Below are positions 12,801 to 25,876 of a stretch of 64,000 nucleotides of DNA, one piece after another. Position numbers and translations under genes: made by a program. The notes under the pieces were generated by a model. It was not told the DNA's origin. It was given only the letters and a program-made list of their open reading frames with translations, and did not search any database. Source of the DNA: Rhabdophis nuchalis (taxonomy: Eukaryota > Chordata > Lepidosauria > Squamata > Natricidae); assembly GCA_039707465.1 (NCBI GenBank), contig CM077644.1:79196875-79260874 (forward strand), written 5' to 3'. The stretch's first letter is position 1; every line of letters starts with the position of its first letter.

Positions 12801-15800
12801 GCAATTGGCACAGTGAAAGCAAACTGAGGCAATAAGTCTAGACACTTGAAAAATTATAGTCACGAATCTTCAAATCCTGATGGCATATAAACCTCTGATT
12901 TCTTAAATAAGTCAGATGTAAAATTGTTGATTTTCCCTTCAAAGAGTACCAAACAATCTGAAAGTGGTTATGTGATACTTGCTTTTTTTTAAAGACAGGG
13001 AAACAAGTCTTGCTGAAGAGAAATCATAATGGACTCTTTCAGCATTTCTGCAAAGCTCACAGTCTTTTTATATACAATGATTTAATTTTCCAAATCTCCC
13101 TATCGACAGAGGAAGATTTTCTCATGCCACAGTGGCATTTTCATAGAAAAATTCTTAGAATGGAATTTTTCAAAGATGAGAATTAAAGCTTTCACAAGCA
13201 TTAATGTATCGTGACTTTGCCCATTCTCTATTATAGTATGCTGTATACTATACTTATCCATATACTTATCTGTGCATTTCTAGACAGAAGATTGCCATAC
13301 CACATATAATTAATCATAGATGATTAGTTTTTTTATTCACAGGTCTGTTTATTAAATATATTTCTTTCAAGGACACATTGCTTTCATGAATCAGTTTATA
13401 TAAAACTTTAAAATACATCTAATGCAACAAACTGACATTGTAAACCATTAAATAAAAACAGCAACTCAACACATTTCATGCAAACACATTAAAACCAAAC
13501 TCCAAATGGAATTAAAAAATAGTGCTTTTTAAAAAGGCAGCAATTTTAAAAATGGAATTTCCTAAAATTATTATTTACAATTAAGTTCTCAAAATTCTAT
13601 ATGTTGGCAATAGGTTCAAAATAGACTTGTCCAATAAAATCCACATACTTGTTTCTCTTTGCAACAATAATAAAGAATACAATAAACATGACTGTCACTA
13701 ATTAAAGTACTGCTGTACATAGCAACATAGACCAACATCAAGGACAAACAGAGTGTAATCTCCTCTTTGAATGGCCTTTTTGATTGTTGGGTTCACACAC
13801 TCTTGTAAACCCCTAAACTTAGATTAACAAAATAAAATAGCTGCACACATATAACATATTTTGTCTAAGGGAAACATATTTTAGCTTAACATGATGTGAT
13901 TCCTACAACTTGCTAAAACAATAGCTAGATTCCTATGAATTCTAAATAATAAATCACACAGCATATTTTAGCCAATTATGTGCACACTGAGTATATTTTA
14001 AAATGTCATACATTTAAAAAAGACGCAAATAAATGGGGTAATTTTTGTGCACAAGGGACTGGACATATCCTTTTCATGAATACAATGGAACCTTTTTCAC
14101 AACCATATACATAACATAGAAAGTGTCGTATGAAAACTTACATTGGAAGATAACAGTAACTCTTAATAAATTCTAGCTGTTCCCAGACAATCCGCAATCT
14201 GCTTAAAGATATTTCCTGACATAGAGAAACAGAATGACCAAGGGCATAAAAAAATCCATCAGCTATTCCAACTAAATATATTTCCATTATGTTCTCCCGT
14301 ATCCATTTTACTCTTCTAGCTGTTATTCTTCATTTTGTGATTACTAATATATTCTCCTTTTCATCCTTATTTGAGCATGTTCAGATTTTTTAAAAATTGT
14401 TTGCAACTTATTTGGCAGTTGCCTCATCTTGGCTACAATTCTATCAACTTTCAGTATCCAGTACTCCACTGTTAGCCAAATAAATATAATTGTTCTTCCC
14501 AAGACTCTCTACTACTTTTACAGTACAACCACAATTTCACTCCCAAATCCTCATTTATCTATGAAAACATGTCAAAAGATGTACATATACACCAATATCC
14601 TTCCTATATAAATACAGACATACTCCAACACAAATTGTGTCATATTTCATGAGTTTTACTTCATATGTACCTTATGAATACATAAAGGAGCAAACTGCCT
14701 GCTTGTGAACCTAACTGCTGAGATAACTTATTCTTGAAGAGATGATTGGCCTTGAATAGATCTAGGAAGATATAACTTCACAATTTGCACAATACCTCTG
14801 ACAGGCTCCAGATCTTTCTCATTTATTATTTTGAATTGGTTCCTTCTTCTGACAAGAATAATATCTGTTTACTTATAACTCAACTGGCATTAATTTAGAG
14901 TTGTGTAACTCTGGAAGGATGATTTGTTCTTCCATCCACAGAGTAAGCCAGCACCGTCTTTCTCCGAAAGAAATTTTCGTAGGGAGAGAGCTAAATCGTA
15001 GTTTGAAAAAGAGGATTAATTGGAAAATGTTTACAACTTTGGTTTTAAACTGTGGTAAGCAGAACTATGCTGGAGTGGAGTGTCTGTTTAAGTGTTAAAA
15101 GCACAAGTGAAGGAGAAAGTTAATCTGCTGTTGGAAATCAGTTGTATTTTCACAGTTGTTTCACTTTGTTGAGCAATGTAGGTTATGAGCAAAACTTTTT
15201 CAAATGTTGGCCTTTTGATTATTTCTGTGTCTTTTTTTGTTCCTTGCTTCCTGCCTATCTGTCTTTAACTACCGCTTTGAAGTTTGTGATATATCCTTTT
15301 TCTAGCCAATCCAGAGGCTGACCTGAGCATTGGATCTTAGCTTTGATTCCCATGTCACTATCTTTGGCTAGAAATAGTGAAATTCAAATCCAAGACATCT
15401 AGAGCACATCATACATTAGCGTCATCAGAAATGACCATAATTTGGATATGTGTGATACAAAGTAAGTAATTTTCTTTTGGAAAGGCATGACTAATGTACC
15501 TTATTCATGCCCAAAAGATAAACATTCCTTTGAGTCAAGCTTGATTACATGGGCAAATCAATCTGGTTTTCTTGACAGCTACTCTTTGCCGCAAGGCGTT
15601 TTTCAGATTTCCAGATCTAAACTACAAAGCTGTTTTGGTTTTTTTGTGGGATCTCATTTACGTATTAATGAAGCCCAAGCCTGGGGTTTTTGTTGTTGTT
15701 TTTGCAGCAGCAGCTGTAGGAAGGGATCACCCAAAATCAGCTAAGTATTGTTTTCTCAAGTGTCAGGCAGATACCAGTCAAATGGTTCTTTTGAGGATCC

Positions 15801-15819
15801 AGAAACAATGAACAACCAA
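9884..15819. other. AT-rich, mostly repeat-poor DNA, nothing firmly identified
   Basis: This is the longest stretch without a recognised transposon. I looked on the minus strand for alternative PTGER3 tail exons and did not find a convincing one. The frame at 10148-10402 is unrecognised. Confidence 0.45.
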
Positions 15820-16210
15820 TACATAAGCAAAATTTTAAGCTTTATTGTTTAACGGTAGCAGGTAAATTAAACAGAAACCCCCAAAAGCAACATACCAAGC
15901 TAGATATTCTTCCTTCAGCTGCTGGAAGTCCCGTTTCAAGCAGTGGAGATATTCCAAAGCCCTTGCTGCACAGCAACGGATGTTCAAGCCGATGCAGAGA
16001 CTCATACTTAGTGAGAAATTTTCAGGACTTTTATTAAAATTTGGCACCAAGATGAAGATTTTATGGCCTTGCTTCCCTGATCACAAGACTGCAAGACCTG
16101 AGCTTGTCTAGATAACTCTGAGATGCAACTGAAAGTCTGTTAAGACAGTGCTCTTCACAGCTGTGTGAAGATTCCCCAGTATTTTTCAGCAAGAGAAAAA
16201 AGTAAGTTCA
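15820..16210 (-). pseudogene. Possible processed pseudogene or unannotated 3' exon, unidentified
   Basis: A minus frame (16050-15835) reads CCAARALEYLHCLKRDFQQL, then KEEYLAWY, and is followed at once by AACAATAAAGC, a polyadenylation signal in the correct sense. The adjacent upstream minus-strand sequence is also partly open. I do not recognise the protein. It is not flanked by a visible poly(A) or TSD, so this is weak. Confidence 0.25.
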
Positions 16211-16262
16211 GAATTGATGATAAACTTCTAGACTTTTTCTAATATGAAAGGGAAATCTAACT

Positions 16263-16965
16263 ATGTCACTAAACTTGAAATATAATGGTTTTCCAAAATG
16301 CCTCTTACAAGTATGTACAACTGTTTGTGGCACCAAGATGAATGCTAACATACTTGTGAAGAAGACACAGCAGAGGCTGTACTTCCTGAGAATGCCAAGG
16401 AAGATAAATCTATCTCAGCATCTACTTCTGTCTTACTATCGCAGCACTATTGGGAATGTCCTGACATACAGCATTCTTGCATCGTATGGGAGCAGCTCTG
16501 CAGCAGACAAAAAGCACTTTGCAGATAATCATTAAAACTGCCCAGAATATCACTGGGCTCTGGCTACCAGTCCTGGATGACATCTTCACATCTCGCTGTT
16601 TGAGGAAGTTGCATAACATTCTCAGAGACCTTTCCCATCCTGTTTACAATCTTTTTAGACTGTTGCCTTCTGGCAGAAGATACAGAACATTTAAAACTAG
16701 GACCACATGTCTTCTGAATAGCTTTTATCCCAGAGCTATAATTGCACTCAACAATGAACTAAAGGGTCACCATCAGTGAGCTATTGGACAGCACTACTTG
16801 GTCTGTTGTGTGGATGTTTGGGTGGTTTAGGGGTGAGGATTTTTTGGTGGGTGGGGTGTGTTTTTGGGATTGTTATGGGTGTTGGGCCTGGTCTCTGGGT
16901 GTTATGTGAATTTCGTTGTATGTGTAAACTGTGTATATACGTACAATGACAATAAAGTAAAGTAT
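16263..16965 (+). mobile_element. L2 LINE 3' end
   Basis: Coding relics: VKKTQQRLYFLRMPRK, LLLSYYRSTIGNVLTYS, then after a frame shift IIIKTAQNITGLWLPVLDDI and LLPSGRRYRTFKTRT. The terminus GTACAATGACAATAAAGT is typical of L2. It is in the plus orientation, antisense to PTGER3 if the gene extends this far left. Confidence 0.8.
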
Positions 16966-19109
16966 AGGATCTGCTTCAAATGAACATCATTGCCCATTGG
17001 CTTGTGAATTTTTTGAAAATTACTTTCCTAAAAATAAAGTCACAATTTTACAACATAGTAGAAACAGAAGAAAAAAATACATGTTTAGATAAATTAGTTT
17101 TGCAATTAATTGTAGAAAAGTACAATTAATATAATTTGGTTATTTAAATAATTGGTTATATTCTGTTTAATTTTCCTTTTTTAACAAGTCTTGGGTACAA
17201 TTAAATGAGCAAACATACTTAAGAAATATAATACAAAATAGCTAAATAGAATAAGTTAATAAACAGAAAACCTGAGAAAAAAAATCATGCTGCTTGGATG
17301 AAAGGGGTAACCAGACCTTGTAGGTGCCATTGCAGCTGCAAAGCTAAACGCTTGACAAAAAGTTGAACAGTATTTTGTCTAACTCCAGTGATCCTATATA
17401 TCTGTTATAAAATATTTTATTCAACTGAGGAAACTGAAATAATTTCATTGGTACTAATTTGGTTGCAGAGTCCTTGGTGCGCCCTGAATTTGGTTGTTTT
17501 CATGCAGAAGTTGCATTATCAGGCTCGTTAACGTTTTCAGTGCTCGAAGAGAGGGGGGGGGTTGCTCTCTGTTTATGTATATATTATAGTAGCTTACCCT
17601 GTCAGTGTTGGTAGGGGTGATGTTTTCTCCTTAATAGTTCCTTGGTTGGACTGTTGTTTAGTGCTTGATTGTCTGAGTTGGTAGTTCCTTGATTAGGGTC
17701 TTGGTTACTGCTTGTCTGCTTGTCTGTGTTAATCCTTTTCTTAATTTCTGCTTGTTTGGGTGTTGATTGCTGGACAGAACGTTTTCTGCTCTTTTTGTTT
17801 CTTTCCTAGCTTTTAATTATCTCTTTTGAATTATATGTAAATATGCTTGTTGACTTCTCTGAGAACTAAATTCTATGAAGTCCATGCATTATGCCAATGT
17901 GTATATATTATGTAATGTAGATTTCTCTAATTTAGCTTACCTAAGTTTTAGATTATAACTACTGCAATACATGTTCATCTGCCCAGTGATTGTATTGTCT
18001 GAGGATGAATGGAGTTCAAAAGAATTGGAAGATGCCACATACAGAAAGTTTGATTAATCCACATTTTTGCTAATGGTCTATCTTATATAGAAGGATGTCC
18101 AGTGAAAATTATACTTAATTTGCAAAATTAATATTGGATTAAAACATCATATGAAATATTTTAATTATAGTATGAGCCTACATTAACTATATTTAATAAA
18201 AATTACACATATATGTTAATATATATGTAATATGGATTGGTTTCAGGACACATACGTCATTGAAATAATTGAGATTTTATTCTGGTACTTCTACATTGAT
18301 TTCAATAGAATATGAATTTGACTGTTTTAATTGGACCCAAGTGATCCAATACAGTCAGTAGGCATATAAAATAAATGGGCAATTTAATATAATTACTGAG
18401 AAAACATTCAGATATGCACTACTGCATAAACAACTACATCAGAACAATCTCTATTTGGAATTCAGCAACATGTAAATATAATGGTATCATAGAATAGATT
18501 ACACAACACACTAACATTTGGTTGGTTTAACATATTTCTTTTGGCTGGGTTCTTACAACATATTAACACCCCCCTTCCCCCAATCACACACTGACTTGGT
18601 GCAAGGTGGGAATCAGTCACATGCCCAGTCCGATCCTCAACAGAACACTCTCAAATTTGGCAACTTTTTACTAAATATAAAATTTGACACATCTGCAATA
18701 TTGCAGAAGTCCTGGAAACCTGATTATTCCCTGATGCCCCCTGATATTACAATAGCCTATTTCAATCCATAGTTCTTCTCCCCAAATGTTCAAAAAGGCA
18801 ATGTTGATTACCAGAATTATTTTAATTGCTGGTGATTTCATGGACACACAATTTTCTTGGCAGCATTCGAGAACTGATTTACCACAGCCACCTTCTGCCA
18901 TTAAAAAAAACAACACCTAGTCTGTAGCCTTCACCTAATGAGGTTTACCCGTTTAGATAAATTTAAATTAGTGAACTAAAGAAAGAACTCCACTTAACCT
19001 TAACTTCCCCGCAATTAATTTACAGACACAAATGGACATGTGCTGGATGCCCAGATTCACAGTAAGCAAAACACTTGAGCTAAAAGAAAGTACCGATATG
19101 AAAGTTGAT
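16966..19109. other. AT-rich DNA; GT-rich patch 17460-17880 unassigned
   Basis: No exon recognised. The 17460-17880 patch is T/G-rich with a TATATATT motif and a G9 run and may be a repeat, but no termini could be placed. Confidence 0.4.
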
Positions 19110-19199
19110 TCAAACTGTTGTGCGTCTGATTTTGTTGGGTAAAATGATATGTTGCCCTTTCCATTTGCCCCGAGGGTAGCACGAAATGGCACGGGCTAC
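19110..19199 (-). CDS. PTGER3: PTGER3 read-through (intron-retention) C-terminal tail
   Basis: If the exon 2 donor is not used, the frame stays open for 29 more codons to a stop at 19110-19112. The tail begins VARAISC and contains [12 protein letters not shown]. This resembles the tail of a known mammalian EP3 isoform beginning VANAVSS with KGQPISLSNEI, recalled from memory. Length (29 residues) and the KGQ-I-L-N block agree. This suggests a functional alternative terminus rather than chance read-through. Expression cannot be judged from DNA. Confidence 0.7.
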   Translation of the reverse strand, partial: VARAISCYPRGKWKGQHIILPNKIRRTTV

Positions 19200-19397
19200 C
19201 TGACAAAACTTCTGCACGAAGATCTTCCTAAGCAGCAAGTAAACCCAGGGGTCCAGGATCTGATTCAGTGAAGCCAAGCGGATATGGGTTAAGGAGAAAT
19301 TGCATTCTGGCTGCTGTTCTGCACTTTGGGTTTGGTTACAGGATTCTCTGCATTGATTCAAAGGGTTGGGGTTAAAAGTCACTTTCAACATTGTCAC
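19200..19397 (-). CDS. PTGER3: PTGER3 coding exon 2 (ECL3, TM7, start of C-tail)
   Basis: Encodes 66 residues in phase 0, starting after a polypyrimidine-AG acceptor (AG at 19398-19399) and ending with KFCQ before a GTAGCC donor. It carries an NQT sequon in the third extracellular loop, then TM7 with [20 protein letters not shown]. The Arg in that block is the prostanoid-receptor residue known to pair with the ligand carboxylate, and DPWVY is the family's form of NPxxY. It joins in frame to the exon ending at 35312, giving a 353-residue receptor core; I recall about 359 for human. The cytoplasmic tail after KFCQ is supplied by alternative exons in mammals. I could not identify those exons in 1-19 kb, and they may lie beyond the left edge. 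Confidence 0.93.
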
Positions 19398-19471
19398 CTA
19401 AAAAAAAAGAGCAAAAAGAAGTATGCTATTATTACTCAAGGCAATACTTTAAACCATTCTTTTATATAGTA

Positions 19472-19847
19472 CAGGTAGTCCTTGACATACAACTATAACT
19501 GTGACCAACATTTCTGTAGTTAAGTGAAACATTTGTTAAGTAAATTTGCCCCATTTTATGACCTTTCTTGCCCACAATTGTTAAGTGAATCACTGCAGTT
19601 GGTAAATGAATCTGGTTTCTCCATTGAACTTTGCTTATAAGAACATCACAAAAGGGCATCACGTGACCTCAGGACACGGCAACCATCATAAGTATGAGTC
19701 AGTTGCCAAGCGTCAGAATTTTGCTCATGTGACTGTGGTGATACTGCAATGCTCATAAGTGTGAAAAATGGTCATAAATAACTTTTTTCAATGCTGTTGT
19801 AACGTTGAATTATCGGTAAGTGAACTGTGTAAGTTGAGGACCACCTG
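19472..19847. mobile_element. TA-flanked MITE, CAGGTAGT family
   Basis: Ends CAGGTAGTCCTTGAC and AGTTGAGGACCACCTG are inverted repeats flanked by TA on both sides, as in Tc1/mariner-type insertion. 376 bp, non-coding. Lies 75 bp upstream of the PTGER3 exon 2 acceptor in transcript sense. Confidence 0.8.
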
Positions 19848-20744
19848 TATAATAGTTAGTAATATTAAGGCAGAACAATATTCCTGAGTCTTGTGGGGAA
19901 GAGCTGTCATGGTTGCTTGAATTAGAGAGCCATAGGAGAAGCATAGTCCGACTGAGTAGCTCATTCAGTGGTGCGCTTTCTTCACAAATTCTTCAAGTTC
20001 CTTTCTGGTTGCTCTGAACCCAGAACCAAGACAGTTGCATCACTCTAAGATTTAGTGTGAACTTTGATACATCAAACCCAGAAGATCTCAAGAAGCCGCA
20101 AAGAAGCTACTCTGAGTCTTGTTTTTGTGGAACAAGAAAGGCATTTTGCAAGTTGAGGGTGTGTGTATGTGTGTGTATGTCTGCTTAGTTGTATCATCTT
20201 GCTTAACATACTGCTTTCAAGATAGGCAACCAGATAACCTGAATACCTTATATCAGGAGAATGTGATGGCACACACCTTAGTTTCCTTTGCCAGAAATAA
20301 GATACTGAGAAACCGGAAATAATATATAGCTATTATGACTAACTAATTATTATAATATTATCCTTCATACATTTGCCCAATCTTTTAAAACCGGTAACCA
20401 TCATAGTATGTTGTAACAATTCATTCTACATAGTATTAAGTAGGGTCAGGCATTATTCTACTTGGAGGGAGATCACCAGGCATTTCAGGGCAACAAACAA
20501 TGCAGGGAAGTTAAAAAAAAAACCCTCTCTTCTGTATGGTTGCCAAAAATGTGTAGAGATAGACTTAATTACAGAGGTGATGACTGCACCATCGGAAGAC
20601 TTGAAAGGACAAGTTAGGGGTAGATCATCTTGGAGGAAATCTTTGTGGTTGCTACAAGCAAAGAACTTGATAGAACAGGAATGCATAAAGTTTCCAGAAG
20701 GTGTGCTTGACTAGAAGGAAAATTTTCCTCTTTTCTGTTTTCAG

Positions 20745-20818
20745 TTCCCAATTTTAGATTCTGATACCTTCTAGCTTTTTCTGCTTTGCTAGAAGGTATC
20801 AGAATCTAAAATTGGGAA
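20745..20818. repeat. Perfect 31 bp hairpin
   Basis: The left arm 20745-20775 (TTCCCAATTTTAGATTCTGA...) is exactly reverse-complementary to 20788-20818, with a 12 nt loop. It lies in PTGER3 intron 1. It could be a small foldback transposon relic or a hairpin RNA source. Confidence 0.9.
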
Positions 20819-21365
20819 GGAGGAGGTGGAATTCTCTTTATCCACTTTCTTAATTCTCCTTTTATTGATAACTTTTCTGAACCACCTACTCTCAAAGACT
20901 CTGTTCCTTCCTTTTTGGACAATTATTCGAGCCCTTCAGTAATTTTTGGTTGCTTTTTCTAATACTGTCTCCCGAAGAATGGGAGAAAATAATTGTATTA
21001 TTCAATTTATACCTACGTTAAATATATGACTTTGTTAAATATATGCCTATTTTAAATATATGACTTTGAGCGTATGGCAGTTAAAATACGATATAAAAGT
21101 ACAAAACAAATCCAGTTTTTAATATTGCATATGTTAGAAAAATCTTGCCAATAAAAATTATTTTTATTTTAACCCATCTAAATTCAATCCTGTCATACAT
21201 CGAAAGACTTCAGGGATAATCAATTTTAAAAAGAAATTCATTATTTCCAATTACTTTTCTCTCAACTATATTTCTAATATATTTTTTTTGGCAGATTTTA
21301 AACCATTATGAAAACCAGCTGAATCAGTACAGAAATCATTGTGGATGAAATAAACACATTCACAT

Positions 21366-21640
21366 TCATAATATTATTATTATTATTATTTTCATCTGGC
21401 CGGCCTAGCATGATCTACTCCACACCCATTATTTTATAACAAATCAAAACTGTAATTTGGGTTTTAAATTTAAACTTATTTTAAGTTAAGCAGGATATTG
21501 ATTTAATTTCGTTATTATTTAATAATATTTTGTATTTATGTATAATTGATTTTAAATCTCTGTTCGCCGCCCCGAGTCCCTTTATGGTGAGATGGGTGCG
21601 GGTTATAAATGTGAAAAAAATAAATAAAAATAAAAAATTC
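21366..21640 (+). mobile_element. CR1 3' tail fragment preceded by short (ATT)n
   Basis: GGCCGGCCTAGCATG is shared with the CR1 copy at 7.6 kb. The segment ends CCCCGAGTCCCTTTATGG...GGGTTATAAATG followed by an A/T-rich tail, like the copy at 62.35 kb. A short (ATT)n lies at 21369-21390. It is severely 5' truncated. Confidence 0.7.
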
Positions 21641-23649
21641 ACATTTAATCACAACTACTCTCAGGGAGGAAATTGCCTTCTCCTATACCCTTTCCTATAC
21701 CCTATTATCCTATACCCTTAGAATCAGTCCATTTTCTTCATTTAATAACAATGAAATTATATCAGTTAGATATAAGCTTGATTGTATTTCATGCTGACAA
21801 TGAATATATTCTGATAAAAAGCTAAGTGATATTTATTTTTCCATGAATTATTTGGCATTCAGTTTTTTTTACCCTCAGCACTTTCTGTAATTCTCCATTT
21901 CCTTCATAAATACTGAAAGCACAGCTGCCTTTTAATTTAATTCTACATGAAAGGGATAAGGGTAAATATAACCAGACTATCAGATTTTAATGTTACATAA
22001 TTTTTCCATTAAGAAATTTGTTACAGAATATTCTGAATGGGTCCTTTTGTAACTAATATTAACCCAACTGGTATATTCTGTTCAAATAAATTAATACAAT
22101 ATGATATTGTATTACATGTATCATACAATGAAGCAAATCAGAGGCTATATTTAATTCCTGTCATGCAGAGATCACCGCCTCCTGCCTCCTTTCTTACCTG
22201 CTTCCCTACAAATAAAAGCATTGTCATAATTTTGACCTTTTTTATTTTAAAGCGTGAGCAAATTTTTGAAACCCATTTTTGTTATTAATTACACATCACT
22301 GTATATTGTACCTGTGCACTAGCTGTATTTGTGTAACATCCTTAAGTTGGTTACATCTGGGGCATGATGTCATGCAATAGCCAGTCAACTGCAAGATTAC
22401 ACAAGAGCAGTTTTCATTAAAAACATGCTCAGGGCTGTTTTGGTGAAAGGATCCTCCCTTATTTGCCATGTCATGCAAGCAAAGTCAAAGGTGTGGAACA
22501 GTTGCCCAGCCATGCCAAATCAGCCTTCCGAGAAAAAGTGGGGGATATAAGTAACAATATAAGGCAGCCAGGCTTCCTGTTACAAAATGCACTGAAATGT
22601 AATGGCCCTCAGGCATCAACAGAATTGCACCTCACAGATTGCAGGTATTACTCCTGGAAATGCTTACAGCCAGCAGTTATTCCAAATGAGAAAAAAGTTT
22701 TTCCTACCCAGCTTCTGAAAACATGTCATGTATTTTCTTTCAGTTCAGTCAAAAAATATCCCAAAAAATATTGCTTGGGAGGACAGCTTGCATAACTAAC
22801 TTATATGATGAATCAAGAATTTGGTGGCAATTTCTGACAAACCCACTCCAAGATCCTTTTTGAATCACAACCACCCTGAAAGGGGGGGGGGGAGCAAAGA
22901 AAGGGCAGCATCTCATCAGACCCAGAGGGAGACAACAGGTCCTTTGCAGGTCGGAGATTTGCCCTCTGAATTGGAGTAGGGGCGGCAGCATGGCTGCACA
23001 GAAGCTGGCTTCCAGCCAAAGCACTGAACATGAGCATACAGGAGACAAGATGAAAGACCGGTAAGAAGATTCATTTAACCCACGGTCATAAATCAAAACC
23101 TGGAAAAGGCAAAACATCTTGAGAGTACAAATAATATTAATAAGCAGATCTGGACTTTGGCAAAAGGAAAGAAATAAAGGGAAAATGGAGGGTTGAAACA
23201 CTAGCCTCCAAAAAAAGCTATTTGTTTTGAAATAATTCGGACAGAAAGGGAGAAAGCAGAGAAGTGACAAACCCACTCAAATATAAACTCTAAATTTGGT
23301 TTTGGATTTGAAATAGAAACCAAACATTTTGAGGGATTTTGTCTGAACTTCTTCCAACTAATGTATCTTAAGCAACTCCAATTAGGGAAAAAATCACTAC
23401 CTTCTCACTGATAACCTAATCTTAGCTGTGTGGGAAATTCTAATTAACCAACCACCGTAAATCAGAACTTGGAAAAGCAGGAGGTGAAGAAGAAACATGC
23501 CCAAGTTTTGGCTATACTGGAAAAGCAAGGAGAGTGGTGGATGTGTCAAAATAAAGAAAAGGGAGAAGGCAGGAACAGAGAAGTGGGACAAAGGACTTAC
23601 TAGGAAAAAAATCAGACAATTAGAAATTCTTATATGGGAAAATATAAAG
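21641..23649. other. PTGER3 intron 1 DNA with weak internal similarity
   Basis: GACAAACCCACTC occurs at about 22837 and 23266, and CAAAACCTGGAAAAGGCA (23094) resembles CAGAACTTGGAAAAGCA (23464). This suggests an old diverged repeat of unknown type. No exon recognised. Confidence 0.4.
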
Positions 23650-24113
23650 CTAGTATAGTATAAATCTTTATTATGGTCAAAGACCAGCAATACACATTAC
23701 TTTTTACAATATATTAAAAGTACTGACATTAAAATATAATTAAAAGGTATTGACATTGAAAGTGGATAATAATATGCATGTGGGTGAAAAGCTGTGGGAG
23801 TAAATACAATGGTCCAGAAATTGTTAGAGATGTGTCTAAATAATTGGTACAGGATGACAACTATAATTCTGTAACTAATTTTTTTCTTGTGGAAATTGCA
23901 GCAACACAGAATTTTGCCACTGCATACGTGGTAGCCAGGTTTGTGTCCTGGAGGAGAAAGCCTACATAAAAATTGTCTGCCGTCCCTGGCAATCTCTCTA
24001 ATAAGGGGAGAATTATATGCATACCTATAAACTATATATAGCTGATAGTGTAACAGAGCATGTGAGATATCTTCAACTTTTCCTTTACTACAAATACAGC
24101 TAGGATAAAGCAT
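23650..24113 (-). mobile_element. Non-LTR retrotransposon C-terminal domain relic, family unassigned
   Basis: A 138-codon minus-strand frame begins with CICSKGKVEDISHALLHYQL. This CxC...H pattern resembles the C-terminal knuckle of LINE ORF2 proteins. Further frame-shifted similarity follows toward 23650, where a TTTATTATGG-type tail is seen. I cannot name the family. Confidence 0.45.
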
Positions 24114-24119
24114 TTATTC

Positions 24120-24350
24120 CTAAATATGACAATAAAATGGAGTTGCTAACAGATTGAATATGATAATGGAAAGATACTTAAATAAAGGTCAAAATACATG
24201 GAATATGGACAAGTATGAAACTGATATGGGGAGATTGTAAAGCAGAAGTTTGTGATTTTTTACATGATAATTAAACTGAGTTGCTAATTGATTAAATATA
24301 ACAATAGAAAGACAACTAAGCATGGTTTAATATATGAAACATGGATATAT
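24120..24350. repeat. Degenerate tandem duplication, unit about 140 bp
   Basis: GAGTTGCTAAC..GATT..ATAT..AATGGAAAGA at about 24139-24172 recurs with substitutions at about 24279-24312. Both are followed by similar text ending in ACATGGA. Origin unknown. Confidence 0.45.
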
Positions 24351-24829
24351 ATATAGAACATTTAAGATGATGAATAAAGTCAGGTGTGTACCATTTGTTA
24401 TATAATATATATTTGTCTATATAGTAAATTAAGGGAATTGTAATGAACAATGAACATCAAGGATTGCCTTTTATAGACAATTAAGGGTAATCTAATCCAA
24501 GATATGGAAAAATGGAGAGAGAACATGAAATATACTTACAATAGGAAACTATTGAGATTTAAAGACAAAACCACAAATTGGGGGCATGTAAGGATGTATA
24601 ATTATATAAATATAATAATGAGAATAGCTGGGAATTAACCAAGTTTACATCTCGGCCAAAAATAGGCTGGGGGAGTGGTTTAAAGCACAATGACTATATA
24701 TGTATACTTTTTTGTTCTCTTTTTTTTAAAAGAGGAAGATATATTTCAAAATTAAATATGTATACTGAAAAGGAATTATAAATATCATCAACATAAAATG
24801 GAGTTCACTCAGAAGCTGAAATACACCAA

Positions 24830-25022
24830 GATGAAGAACGTGAAGTAGATGAGAGAGGTAAGGGAAGAGGAGAGTGATAGGAGAGAGGGCAGGGGGAGGA
24901 GAAAAGGAGGAGTGGAAAGGGGAGAGAGAAGGAAAGAGGAAGGGGAAGCAGAGAAGAGAAGGATGACAGAGGGAAGAAAGGAGGTAGGGAGGGGGAGGAG
25001 AGAGGGAGAAGAAAGTGATGGA
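24830..25022. repeat. Purine-rich (GGA/GAGA) low-complexity tract
   Basis: About 190 bp almost entirely of A and G on plus with no fixed unit. Open frames across it are artefacts. Confidence 0.85.
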
Positions 25023-25876
25023 TAAGGTACAAATATGGTGTATGGAGAGCTGGAAGTTTCTGGAAGTTTTATTTTACTTGAAAAAAACAAGACTTGAAAT
25101 TTTTTCTATTAATCTGAATGACTTAATTTATTACTTTTTTTACCTCAGAATTTGACAATAATGCGGAGACAAAGTGCTGGATTCAGGTAATGGGGATTAT
25201 GGGAATTAGATTATGGGAATTTTTTTGTCCTTGAGACATCTATGTTTCCTTCACCCAGTCAGAAAAACCCTTCCTCTCTTTTCTTTGTTACCATTTATCT
25301 CAAACAAATTTCAGCTGCCAACAGGATAAGGTTGCGACTAGCACCAAATTACATAAGTTTTTTTTAGAACAGCAAATGAACAAAGTTAATTTAGGAGACA
25401 TGTATTTTTCCATTTGGATATTTGTATCAATCTGCCAAATTCTCACCGAGAAACTATTCTATGTCTCACTGAGGCTCTGGTTTCTATAGTGAAAGTCAAC
25501 ATCTACAGGAAATGTCAATATCCATACCAAAAGATAAAACCTTTTGGTGTTTGAAATGTTTAAAAGTGTTCTTATATCACATCCACTAGTTATTAGGTGA
25601 TCCAATGACTCAACCTACATTTTGAAATACAAAGGAGAATAATGAAAACAACTGCTTGTTTGCATGTCTGATTGAAGTTGCAGTGTTATATGTGTGCATG
25701 AGATAGTCACTTCAAGAGCTTTAACTCAGTGCGTGACAGATAAAAAAAATACCAGGCTAAGTCACGATCTGTTCAAGTCACCTTGATCGTTTTAAAGAGA
25801 TAAAAAAATTCTATCTCCAGATCATTGGATACTGTCATATTCTAGATATCCTAGTATCTATAAACATGCTTTAGGG

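Noticed and set aside
22749..23276. 175-codon minus-strand ORF
   Set aside because: No recognisable domain, no splice context, and it overlaps a weakly repetitive region.
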